Assembly: GCA_035690425.1 (NCBI GenBank)
Contig: DASSKO010000211.1
Location: 1 to 5,195, forward strand
Length of the DNA: 5,195 nucleotides
DNA from: DASSKO01 sp035690425
Lineage (GTDB): Bacteria; Actinomycetota; Actinomycetes; Propionibacteriales; Nocardioidaceae
Direction of reading: 5' to 3'
Below are positions 1-5,195 of this stretch, in pieces. The position numbers and the translations under genes are program-made. The notes under the pieces are model-generated. The model was given only the letters and a program-made list of their open reading frames with translations, did not search any database and had not been told where the DNA came from. The stretch's first letter is position 1, and the number at the start of each line of letters is the position of its first letter.

Positions 1-609
1 CATCCGCAGCACTCGCATCTCGTTGTGGCCGTAGTTGCAGTTCTCCAGCTGCATACAGTGCCGGCGGGTCTTCTCCGAGACCCTGACCAGCTGCCACAGG
101 TCGTCCAGCGCCATACCGGCCGGACACTCGGTGCCGACGTGCTTGCCGGCCTCCATCGCGGCGATCGCCATCCGGGTGTGCCAGATCCACGGCGTGGCGA
201 CGTAGACGAAGTCGAGGTCCGGCTGCTGCACCATCTCCTCGAAGGCGAAGTCGCCGCCGGTGTAGACCCTGGGTCGTGGCTGACGCGCTCTGCGCACCTT
301 CTGCGCAGCGCGCTCGGCATAGCCGGCGCGGATGTCGCACAGGGCAGTGACCCGGCAGCCCGGGATGCCGAGGAAGTTGTCGATCATGCTGCCGCCACGC
401 ATGCCCAGACCGATGATCCCGATCCGTGCCGGACTGACCGCGTCGAACGGCACACCGGCCATGGTCTCGCCGGGCTGTAGGGCAGCGGCCTCGGCCGCGC
501 TGGCCGGGCCCAGGCCGGAGAGTCCCCACGCCGCAGCGCCGGCGGCTGACGACGCCAGCAGGGTACGCCGGCTCAGCCCGCCGGCCTCGTTCGGTCGCTC
601 ATCGGTCAT
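1..609 (-). CDS. Tat-exported Gfo/Idh/MocA family protein, GH109-like glycosidase (N-terminal part)
   Basis: Partial gene: 203 codons are visible and the frame runs open off the left edge. Residues 12-18 read LSRRTLL, a twin-arginine signal, followed by an Ala/Gly-rich hydrophobic stretch and a probable AxA-type cleavage site near residues 36-40 (ASAAE). A Rossmann dinucleotide-binding motif GIIGLGMRGG lies at residues 64-73 and CDIRAGYAERA near 91-101 forms the second strand. Residues 155-163 (GKHVGTECP) occupy the place of the usual EKP motif of the superfamily, and ENCNYGHNEM near 189-198 resembles the ENCxYGR-type signature of GH109. Known GH109 enzymes, such as bacterial alpha-N-acetylgalactosaminidase, use tightly bound NAD and a transient oxidation at C3 to cleave glycosides. 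Tat export fits a protein folded with its cofactor before secretion. The ATG at 609 is chosen because an AGGAG lies 10 bases upstream and the signal peptide begins correctly. Superfamily is secure; substrate is not, and a plain exported dehydrogenase is the alternative. Confidence 0.85.
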   Translation of the reverse strand, partial: MTDERPNEAGGLSRRTLLASSAAGAAAWGLSGLGPASAAEAAALQPGETMAGVPFDAVSPARIGIIGLGMRGGSMIDNFLGIPGCRVTALCDIRAGYAERAAQKVRRARQPRPRVYTGGDFAFEEMVQQPDLDFVYVATPWIWHTRMAIAAMEAGKHVGTECPAGMALDDLWQLVRVSEKTRRHCMQLENCNYGHNEMRVLRM

Positions 610-619
610 CGTGCATCAA

Positions 620-624
620 CTCCT
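620..624 (-). promoter_or_regulatory. Ribosome binding site of the GH109-like gene
   Basis: AGGAG on the minus strand, 10 bases before the ATG at 609. It decides between this start and an out-of-frame ATG whose first base is at 616. Confidence 0.65.
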
Positions 625-640
625 GATCGAGCTTGCGTGG

Positions 641-674
641 ACGATTCACTTAGCGCTCACACACGATCACTCAA
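641..674 (-). promoter_or_regulatory. Possible LacI-type operator overlapping a promoter
   Basis: On the minus strand the core TGTGAGCGCTAAGTGA has one half (TGTGAGC) identical to the half-site of the ideal symmetric lac operator around a central AGCGCT (652-657); the other half is degenerate. It lies between a -35-like TTGAGT (669-674) and a weak -10-like TAAGTG (647-652) separated by 16 bases, and so could block transcription of the GH109-like gene. LacI-family sugar repressors commonly control carbohydrate genes in actinomycetes. The -10 lacks the final T, so the promoter is tentative. No repressor gene is in the window. Confidence 0.33.
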
Positions 675-751
675 TGTGGTGCACTGACGCAAGGGTCGAC
701 TCGGCATATCCGGTCGAGACCTGCGAAGGCTGGCCCGGCTACCGTGGCTGC

Positions 752-1528
752 GTGCTGGACACCGTGGTCGCGACCGCTTACCTGACGCCCCTGCGCGAGG
801 GTGGCTCGCTGCCGGGCATCGTCGAGGGGGACGACTTCGGCACCTACGTCGCCAAGTTCCACGCCGCCGGCCAGGGTCCGAAGGCGCTCGTCGCAGAGAT
901 CGTCGTCGGGGAGCTCGCCCGGCGGCTCGGGCTGCGGGTGCCTGACCTAGTACTGCTCGAGCTCGACCCGGTGATCGGCCGGAGTGAACCCGACCAGGAG
1001 GTGCAGGAGCTGCTCACCACGAGCGCCGGGACCAATCTCGGTGTCGACTTCCTGCCGGGCTCTCTCGGCTATGAGCCGACTGCCTTCGGGGTCGACCCCG
1101 AGGAGGCAGCCACCGTCATCTGGTTGGACGCGTTGACGGCCAACATCGACCGGTCGTGGCGCAACCCGAACCTGCTCATCTGGCACCGGAAGCTGTGGTG
1201 CATCGACCACGGAGCGGCGCTGCGCTTCCATCACGACTGGTCTCGGGCCGACCGGTTCGCCACCTCGCCGTTCGACGTGAGCGACCACGTGCTCGCCGGG
1301 TTGGCTCCCCCGGTGTCCGAGGTCGCACCCGGCCTGGCCGCGCAGCTGACCGACGCCCTCCTCGACGACGTACTCGCGCTCGTGCCCGACGAGTGGCTGA
1401 CTCCGGACCTGCATCGGCCCGACCCGGCCGCTCCGGCCGACGCGTCGACCGCGCGGGCGGCCTATCGCGACCTGCTGCTCGCACGCGTCGAAGCCTCGCC
1501 GAGCTGGCTACCCGGAGGGGGCGACTGA
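752..1528 (+). CDS. HipA-like kinase-fold protein (HipA_2 type)
   Basis: A 258-residue protein resembling the short HipA-like family (Pfam HipA_2), which has the kinase core of HipA without the N-terminal subdomain. Visible elements in order: an N-terminal ATAYLTPLREGGSLPG (residues 7-22) typical of the family; YVAKF with the presumed ATP-binding Lys35; a helix with Glu49 (ALVAEIVVGELA); a catalytic-loop-like NIDRSWRNPN (131-140) comparable to the HipA loop with Asp133 and Asn138/Asn140; and IDHGAAL (151-157), where Asp152 would be the metal-binding aspartate. Family knowledge suggests Ser/Thr phosphotransfer, but the target is unknown and activity is unproven. The GTG start at 752 is chosen because homology begins there; the frame stays open upstream to 332, but that part is antisense to the GH109-like gene and looks unlike protein. 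No Shine-Dalgarno is seen near 752; a TACCGT at 740-745 would place transcription start at about the GTG, so the message may be leaderless. It overlaps the DUF3037 gene by one base, implying translational coupling. Confidence 0.87.
   Translation: MLDTVVATAYLTPLREGGSLPGIVEGDDFGTYVAKFHAAGQGPKALVAEIVVGELARRLGLRVPDLVLLELDPVIGRSEPDQEVQELLTTSAGTNLGVDFLPGSLGYEPTAFGVDPEEAATVIWLDALTANIDRSWRNPNLLIWHRKLWCIDHGAALRFHHDWSRADRFATSPFDVSDHVLAGLAPPVSEVAPGLAAQLTDALLDDVLALVPDEWLTPDLHRPDPAAPADASTARAAYRDLLLARVEASPSWLPGGGD
1514..1518 (+). promoter_or_regulatory. Ribosome binding site of the DUF3037 gene
   Basis: GGAGG, continuing into a G run to 1521, lies 9 bases before the ATG at 1528 and inside the last codons of the HipA-like gene. 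It fixes the downstream start, since the frame is open far upstream. Confidence 0.75.
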
Positions 1529-1920
1529 TGGGTCCAGCAACCGGCCGCGTCGTCTTCGAGTACGCCGTGCTGCGCGCCGTTCCCCGTGTCGACCGCGGGG
1601 AGTTCGTCAACGTCGGGGTACTGCTGTACTGCCAGCAGCGTGCTTTTCTCGATGCCGCCGTGCGGCTCTCCCCCGACCGGCTGCGCGCGCTCGACCCCGA
1701 CGTCGACGTGCAAGGCGTCGAGGACGCCCTCGCGGGGGTGCAGCACGGGTGTCGCGCCGAGGTCGCCAGCACCGCTCGCGAAGGCGGCGGCCTGGGAACG
1801 GTCTTCCGTTGGCTGACCGCGCCGCGCAGCACCGTGGTGCAGCCCGGCCCGGTGCACTCCGGGCTGACCGACGACCCCGCGGCTGAGCTGCACCGGCTGC
1901 TCGACCGGTTGGTGGCCTGA
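1528..1920 (+). CDS. DUF3037 domain protein
   Basis: A 130-residue cytoplasmic protein. Residues 8-36 (VVFEYAVLRAVPRVDRGEFVNVGVLLYC, split here at VDRGEFVNVGVLL) carry the DUF3037 hallmark: an aromatic-rich first strand followed by R-x-E-x-x-N-V-G-V-L-L. The rest is a helical segment (SPDRLRALDPDVDVQGVEDAL, centred on 48-68) and a C-terminal region with FRWLTAPRSTVVQPGPVH (93-110), also usual for the family; the length is normal. No signal peptide or membrane segment is present. Members of this family are very often encoded right next to HipA-like kinase genes, as here, so a partner, substrate or regulator of the kinase is the natural inference; no biochemical role is established that I know of. 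ATG overlaps the TGA of the upstream gene (TGATG), preceded by GGAGG. Longer start codons upstream in the same frame are antisense-like Arg-rich shadow of the kinase gene. Confidence 0.87.
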   Translation: MGPATGRVVFEYAVLRAVPRVDRGEFVNVGVLLYCQQRAFLDAAVRLSPDRLRALDPDVDVQGVEDALAGVQHGCRAEVASTAREGGGLGTVFRWLTAPRSTVVQPGPVHSGLTDDPAAELHRLLDRLVA

Positions 1921-1939
1921 CCGCCACGAGCCGTGGCGG
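1921..1939 (+). terminator. Hairpin terminator of the HipA-like/DUF3037 operon
   Basis: CCGCCACG (1921-1928) and CGTGGCGG (1932-1939) form a perfect 8-bp stem with a 3-base AGC loop, starting at the base right after the DUF3037 stop codon. There is no T tract after it, as is usual for actinobacterial hairpin terminators. Because the right arm contains the GTG at 1933, that codon is an unlikely start for the next gene. Confidence 0.6.
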
Positions 1940-2070
1940 GGCCGGCCAACCACGGCGCGCGCAGGTGCCCGCAGGCCCTTTACCGATTGCCAGCCGGGCA
2001 AGGGGTTCATCTCAGCGGTTTCTGCCTATACGTTGGGCCGCACACGAAGTCATCCACGAACACGGGTCGG
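1940..2070 (+). promoter_or_regulatory. Intergenic region with a weak candidate promoter for the first transglycosylase
   Basis: The frame of the next gene is open through this stretch, but the translation is unlike protein of the family and has no signal peptide. A TACGTT (2029-2034), 17 bases after a poor TTCATC (2006-2011), is the best promoter-like pair and would give a leader of about 30 bases. I looked for the conserved ends of the c-di-AMP (ydaO-type) riboswitch, which often precedes actinobacterial wall hydrolases, and did not find them. Confidence 0.25.
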
Positions 2071-4176
2071 ATGCCAATGAGCAAGTCGGTGGACAGCGGC
2101 GGACGCCACCGACGTGCGGCTGTTCGGATGTCTCGCCGGCGCACCGTCACCCTCAAATGCCTCACGGTCGGTTGCTTGCTTCCCGTGCCGATCGCGTTCG
2201 GGTCCCCACCGGCTGCCGTGGACCCACTGGAGTCGGGCTCGCGGCTGCTGTTCAGCGCGCCTCAGGAGGTCGGCCCGTCGCCGGGCTCCCGGGACATCGA
2301 CGTCGTTCCCGGTCGCGTCGTCGATCCGGTCCGTGACATCGACTATGGCCGCGACGGCGTCGTCGCGGACACGTTCGCGGGGGTGGTCACCGTGCCGTCC
2401 AGCGAGGCGCGAGTGCGTGCGGCCAGCCTCGCGAGTGACTACGACATGCCCACCGCCGCCTTGGACGCCTACCGGGAGGCGGCCGCAACGCTCCGGCGTA
2501 CAGACCCGGCCTGCCGCATCGACTGGTCCCTGCTGGCCGGCATCGGGAGGGTCGAGTCGGACCACGGGCGCTACGCCGGCACGACCGTGCACGACGACGG
2601 GACCACGTCGCCCCACATCCTGGGACTGCCGCTCGACGGCTCGCCCGGCGTCGCCGCGATCAGCGACACGGACGGCGGCCAACTGGACGGTGACCCGGTG
2701 TGGGACCGTGCAGTGGGCCCGATGCAGTTCATCCCGACCACCTGGTCGATGATGGCCGCCGACGGTGACGGTGACGGCCGCAGCGACCCCCATGACCTCG
2801 ACGACGCCGCACTTGCCGCCGGCGTGTACCTGTGCGCCGGGGACGGCGACCTGAGCACCCGGTCCGGCGCGGAGGCTGCGGTCTTTCGTTACAACCACTC
2901 CGCCGAGTACGTCGCTCTGGTGCTGTCGCTGGCGAAGGCCTACCGCGGCGGCGTGGTAGCTGTGCCGTCGGCAACGGTTACCGGCAGCGGGTCTGCGCCG
3001 AGCCTGGAGGACGTGCCTCGCGGCAGCGTCAACGGCGAGACGAGCTCGCCTGGAAAGGGTGTGGACCGCCCGACTGCCACCTCGGGCGACCGCCCCGACC
3101 GCGACGAGCCACCCGCGCCGAAGCCAGCGCCGAAGCCAGCGCCCAAGCCAGCGCCCAAGCCAGCGCCGAAGCAGCATGACCAGCCGACAGATCAGCCGGA
3201 CAAGTCGCGGGATCGGCACGGCGAGGAGCAGCCCCCCACAGGCACCGAGCCACCCAGGGACACCGAGCCACCCAGCGACACCGAGGGTCCCGACAACCCC
3301 GAGCCTCCCGAAAACCCGTCTCCCGAAGATTCGCGACCACCCGGCGACACCGGCGACACCGGCGACACCGAGTCACCCGACAATCCCCAACCGCCCGACG
3401 ACGGTGCGGACGGCGGAGGCGAAGACCAGACGGAAACCGAGGATGGCCCCGACGGGCAGCACCCCGACGACGGCTCGGGCGACCCGGCAGACGAGCAACC
3501 GCCGGCGCCCGAGGTCCAAACCGTCGAGCTTGCCGGTGACATCGCCGTTTGCGACGATGCGCTCTGCGTGACCGAAGCCGGCCAGGACCCTCAGCAGTGG
3601 ACGCTCGACCTCACCGAGGTCGGGGAGACGACAGCCGCTGAAGACTTCGACGGCAACGGCACGACCGGGACGGTCGCTGACGAGCTCTCCGCCATCGCGG
3701 TGCTTACCGGGGCGACAGTGACGATGGCCGTGCAGAAGGACGACGACACGGGCGTCGCCACCGTGGCGCAGGTCATCGATGCGTACGTGCCCGAGGCTCA
3801 GGACGAGTCCGAATCGCTCCCAGATCCTGAGGATGTGGAGACTACCGAGGTGACCGGCCTGATGTCCGCGGCCGACGCACCCGGCCGGTGGACCCTCACC
3901 GAGTCCGACACCGAGTCCGACACCGAGTCCGACACCGGGGCCGAGGCCGAGGGCCGGACCTTGCTCATCGACTTCTCCTCGATCGACCTCACCACGACCG
4001 ACATCGACGGTGACGGCACGACGTTGGGTGACGAGCTGGCCGCACTCTCAGAAGCGGACGGGGTCACGGTGACTCTGACGCCCGCCGGCGACCGGGTCTT
4101 CGGCGTGCGCGCGATCGCCGACCTCGACCTCGTCGACCACGACGTCATGGCGGCCCCTGTGGACCCCGCATCGTGA
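2071..4176 (+). CDS. Exported MltB-type lytic transglycosylase with repeat linker and duplicated C-terminal domain
   Basis: A 701-residue exported enzyme expected to cleave the glycan strand of peptidoglycan between MurNAc and GlcNAc, forming 1,6-anhydro-MurNAc ends. Residues 22-45 are a basic stretch plus hydrophobic segment (signal peptide or anchor). The catalytic domain spans about 125-294: GIGRVESDHG (157-166) holds the presumed catalytic Glu162, AVGPMQFIPTTW (214-225) is the substrate-groove motif, DGDGDGRSDPHDLDD (231-245) is an EF-hand-like calcium loop as in MltB, and FRYNHSAEY (272-280) closes the active site. Cys148 and Cys255 are also present in the downstream copy and may form a disulfide. 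Residues about 295-480 are disordered: five PAPK-like units (349-368) then an acidic Pro/Asp/Glu-rich stretch. Residues 482-691 hold two related domains of unknown family. The ATG at 2071 is preferred because it puts the RRT motif at residues 23-25, exactly as in the downstream paralogue; ATG 2077 and ATG 2128 are alternatives, and none has a good Shine-Dalgarno. Confidence 0.88.
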   Translation: MPMSKSVDSGGRHRRAAVRMSRRRTVTLKCLTVGCLLPVPIAFGSPPAAVDPLESGSRLLFSAPQEVGPSPGSRDIDVVPGRVVDPVRDIDYGRDGVVADTFAGVVTVPSSEARVRAASLASDYDMPTAALDAYREAAATLRRTDPACRIDWSLLAGIGRVESDHGRYAGTTVHDDGTTSPHILGLPLDGSPGVAAISDTDGGQLDGDPVWDRAVGPMQFIPTTWSMMAADGDGDGRSDPHDLDDAALAAGVYLCAGDGDLSTRSGAEAAVFRYNHSAEYVALVLSLAKAYRGGVVAVPSATVTGSGSAPSLEDVPRGSVNGETSSPGKGVDRPTATSGDRPDRDEPPAPKPAPKPAPKPAPKPAPKQHDQPTDQPDKSRDRHGEEQPPTGTEPPRDTEPPSDTEGPDNPEPPENPSPEDSRPPGDTGDTGDTESPDNPQPPDDGADGGGEDQTETEDGPDGQHPDDGSGDPADEQPPAPEVQTVELAGDIAVCDDALCVTEAGQDPQQWTLDLTEVGETTAAEDFDGNGTTGTVADELSAIAVLTGATVTMAVQKDDDTGVATVAQVIDAYVPEAQDESESLPDPEDVETTEVTGLMSAADAPGRWTLTESDTESDTESDTGAEAEGRTLLIDFSSIDLTTTDIDGDGTTLGDELAALSEADGVTVTLTPAGDRVFGVRAIADLDLVDHDVMAAPVDPAS
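3115..3174 (+). repeat. Five 12-bp tandem units encoding A-P-K-P
   Basis: Units of GCGCC(G/C)AAGCCA at 3115, 3127, 3139, 3151 and 3163; the third and fourth have C for G at position 6 and the last ends in CAG. They encode a Pro/Ala/Lys linker in the transglycosylase, a type common in proteins that cross or lie along the cell wall. The near-identical DNA suggests growth by slippage. Confidence 0.93.
3244..3279 (+). repeat. Two 18-bp tandem units encoding TEPP(R/S)D
   Basis: ACCGAGCCACCCAG(G/C)GAC occurs at 3244-3261 and 3262-3279, differing at one base. A degenerate third unit (ACCGAGGGTCCCGACAAC) follows at 3280-3297. Part of the acidic linker. Confidence 0.88.
3343..3369 (+). repeat. Three 9-bp tandem units encoding GDT
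   Basis: GGCGACACC is repeated perfectly three times (3343, 3352, 3361) in frame inside the acidic linker of the transglycosylase. Confidence 0.92.
3514..4143 (+). repeat. Tandem duplicated C-terminal protein domain (two copies)
   Basis: Copy 1 is residues 482-574 (3514-3792) and copy 2 residues 589-691 (3835-4143) of the transglycosylase. They match at protein level only: V-E-L-A-G with T-E-V-T-G at the start; WTLDLTEV with RTLLIDFSS; DFDGNGTTGTVADELSAI with DIDGDGTTLGDELAAL; GATVTMAV with GVTVTLTP; and a closing strand VAQVIDAYV with VRAIADLDLV. The pattern suggests a small beta-rich fold with one DxDGxGT loop that could bind a metal. Copy 1 has a close Cys pair (Cys494, Cys499) that copy 2 lacks. 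I do not recognise the family; an OB-like small beta-barrel is a guess. Confidence 0.7.
3901..3936 (+). repeat. Three 12-bp tandem units encoding ESDT
   Basis: GAGTCCGACACC is repeated perfectly three times (3901, 3913, 3925). Unlike the other repeats it lies inside the second C-terminal domain (residues 611-622), between two predicted strands, and not in the linker. Confidence 0.93.
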
Positions 4177-4329
4177 GCAGAGCCGCAGCCCGGAGCACAT
4201 CAACGACGTCGGGTGCCGCGACCGCTTTCCGACGGACCTGATCACACTTCTGGTGATTCGCCGGACGCGGGGCCCCGTCACCGCATAACCTCCGCTCATC
4301 CACCTCGGGCGGAGAGACGGTTTTCGGGC
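4177..4329 (+). promoter_or_regulatory. Intergenic region between the two transglycosylase genes
   Basis: No gene is seen in these 153 bases and no convincing terminator follows the first transglycosylase. A TANNNT hexamer TAACCT (4286-4291) may be a -10 box, without a clear -35. ATCAC (4241-4245) and GTGAT (4253-4257) form a short inverted repeat with a 7-base gap that could be an operator half-pair or chance. The two genes may be co-transcribed. Confidence 0.25.
4311..4316 (+). promoter_or_regulatory. Probable ribosome binding site of the second transglycosylase
   Basis: GGAGAG lies 13 bases before the ATG at 4330. The spacing is long, but it is the only purine-rich match close to this start. 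Confidence 0.45.
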
Positions 4330-5195
4330 ATGGACGAGACGACAGCGGCCACAGGCCCGGAAGCACCGGCAGACGTGGCCGCCACGGTCCGCACACGCCG
4401 AACCGTTCCACGCGTTCTGCTGTCATCGGCGCTCACCTGCCTGGTCCCGCTCGCCGTGGCTGGTGTGAGCAGCATCCAGTTCGTCGACGCGTTCGAGCCC
4501 GCACCCAGCATGGCGGTGCCCGACAACACCACCCAGTTCGCCGAGGATGAGGCTCCTGGAGAGGTCATCGAACGGGTGGCGTCGAGTCGAACGGTCAACG
4601 TGGACCCACAGACGGGCGGCGTAGTCGTGCCCTCGAGTGAGAAGCGGCTGCTGGACCTCAGCGCCGAGGGCAGCCTGGACATCCCTGCAGCGGCGCTTAC
4701 GGCGTACCGGCAGGCGGCAGCCACCCTCGCGCACAGTGATCCGTCGTGCAACATCGACTGGGCGCTGATGGCCGGGATCGGCCGGGTGGAGTCCGACCAC
4801 GGCCGTTACGGCGGCGCGCGGGTCGCGGCGAACGGCAAGACCTATCCGCACATCCTGGGCGTGGCACTCGACGGGTCACCCGGCGTGGCGGCGATCGCCG
4901 ACACCGACGGCGGCACGCTCGACAGCGACACCACCTGGGACCGCGCGGTGGGACCGATGCAGTTCATCCCCGGCACCTGGGCGGTAGTGGCCGCCGACGG
5001 CGACGGGGACGGCGAACGTGACCCGCACGACCTCGACGATGCCGCGCTCGCCGCAGGTGCCTATCTCTGCGCCGGCGATCGCGACGTGAGCACCCGCGCC
5101 GGCGCCGAAGCCGCGGTCTTCAGCTACAACCAGTCCGACGAGTACGTCGCCATGGTGCTCGCGATCGCCGACGCCTACCGCAACGGCGAGGTATA
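4330..5195 (+). CDS. Second exported MltB-type lytic transglycosylase (cut by the window end)
   Basis: The first 288 codons of a paralogue of the gene just upstream; the frame is open at the right edge. Residues 21-29 are basic (RTRRTVPR) and 30-50 are hydrophobic, so it is exported or anchored. The catalytic domain begins near residue 117: Cys140; GIGRVESDHG (149-158) with presumed catalytic Glu154; AVGPMQFIPGTW (206-217); the calcium-type loop DGDGDGERDPHDLDD (223-237); Cys247; and FSYNQSDEY (264-272). By eye 126 of 170 residues are identical to the upstream enzyme, with no gap, and the match VPSSE(A/K)R just before the domain shows homology extends into the stem. The N-terminal 60-odd residues before that are divergent. 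It should cut peptidoglycan glycan strands outside the membrane. Whether it also carries the repeat linker and duplicated tail cannot be seen. ATG 4330 is the only start that precedes the whole signal segment. Confidence 0.9.
   Translation, partial: MDETTAATGPEAPADVAATVRTRRTVPRVLLSSALTCLVPLAVAGVSSIQFVDAFEPAPSMAVPDNTTQFAEDEAPGEVIERVASSRTVNVDPQTGGVVVPSSEKRLLDLSAEGSLDIPAAALTAYRQAAATLAHSDPSCNIDWALMAGIGRVESDHGRYGGARVAANGKTYPHILGVALDGSPGVAAIADTDGGTLDSDTTWDRAVGPMQFIPGTWAVVAADGDGDGERDPHDLDDAALAAGAYLCAGDRDVSTRAGAEAAVFSYNQSDEYVAMVLAIADAYRNGEV

Noticed and set aside
25..480. Open frame on the plus strand over the GH109-like gene
   Set aside because: Its translation is a Arg/His/Asp-rich shadow without motifs, while the minus strand shows a Tat signal and Rossmann motif.
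632..693. CTTGCGT (632-638) and ACGCAAG (687-693) inverted repeat around the divergent promoter
   Set aside because: A 7-bp match with a 48-base gap is expected by chance in a region of this size.
332..751. Upstream extension of the HipA-like frame starting near 332
   Set aside because: It is antisense to the Tat/Rossmann-coding gene on the minus strand, and family homology begins at GTG 752.
1933..2070. GTG 1933 as start of the first transglycosylase
   Set aside because: It lies in the arm of the terminator hairpin, has no ribosome site, and would bury the signal peptide about 70 residues in.
1940..2070. c-di-AMP riboswitch upstream of the wall enzyme
   Set aside because: The conserved closing segments of the ydaO-type motif are missing in this and in the 4177-4329 gap.
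2161..2190. Lipoprotein signal around Cys34 of the first transglycosylase
   Set aside because: The residues before Cys are T-V-G, without Leu at -3, and the hydrophobic stretch continues past the Cys.
2050..3219. Long minus-strand open frames across the transglycosylase gene
   Set aside because: They are Arg/Val/Gly-rich shadows of the high-GC coding strand and show no domain motif.
4268..4277. CGGGGCCCCG palindrome as a terminator
   Set aside because: It has no room for a loop without losing most of the stem, flanks do not extend the pairing, and it lies about 90 bases after the stop codon.

Overview
The window is GC-rich and every gene strongly favours G/C at third codon positions. The gene families (a HipA-like kinase paired with DUF3037, and Cys-containing secreted transglycosylases with a DGDGDG loop) point to a high-GC actinomycete, most plausibly a Nocardioides-like member of the Propionibacteriales. 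The taxonomic guess comes from gene content and style only. I see no RNA gene, CRISPR array, insertion sequence or integrase.

Layout. (1) Positions 1-609, minus strand: the N-terminal 203 codons of a Tat-exported Gfo/Idh/MocA-type protein that closely resembles the GH109 family of NAD-dependent glycosidases; the rest lies off the left edge. (2) Positions 610-751: a divergent intergenic region with a possible LacI-type operator and promoter for the minus-strand gene. (3) Positions 752-1920, plus strand: a two-gene operon of a HipA-like kinase-fold protein and a DUF3037 protein, overlapping by one base and followed at once by a perfect 8-bp hairpin that probably ends the transcript. (4) Positions 2071-4176, plus strand: a 701-residue exported MltB-type lytic transglycosylase with a long Pro/Lys-rich then acidic linker and a duplicated, unrecognised C-terminal domain. 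(5) Positions 4330-5195, plus strand: a second, tandem copy of the same enzyme type, cut off by the right edge.

The two transglycosylases are about three quarters identical over some 170 residues of catalytic domain, without gaps, so they arose by tandem duplication. They probably act together on peptidoglycan outside the membrane. The HipA-like/DUF3037 pair is a known but functionally obscure actinobacterial pair, and the GH109-like gene is an independent exported sugar enzyme. The least explained part of the window is the tail of the first transglycosylase: four different in-frame DNA repeats and a tandem pair of domains with DxDGxGT loops that I cannot assign to a family.
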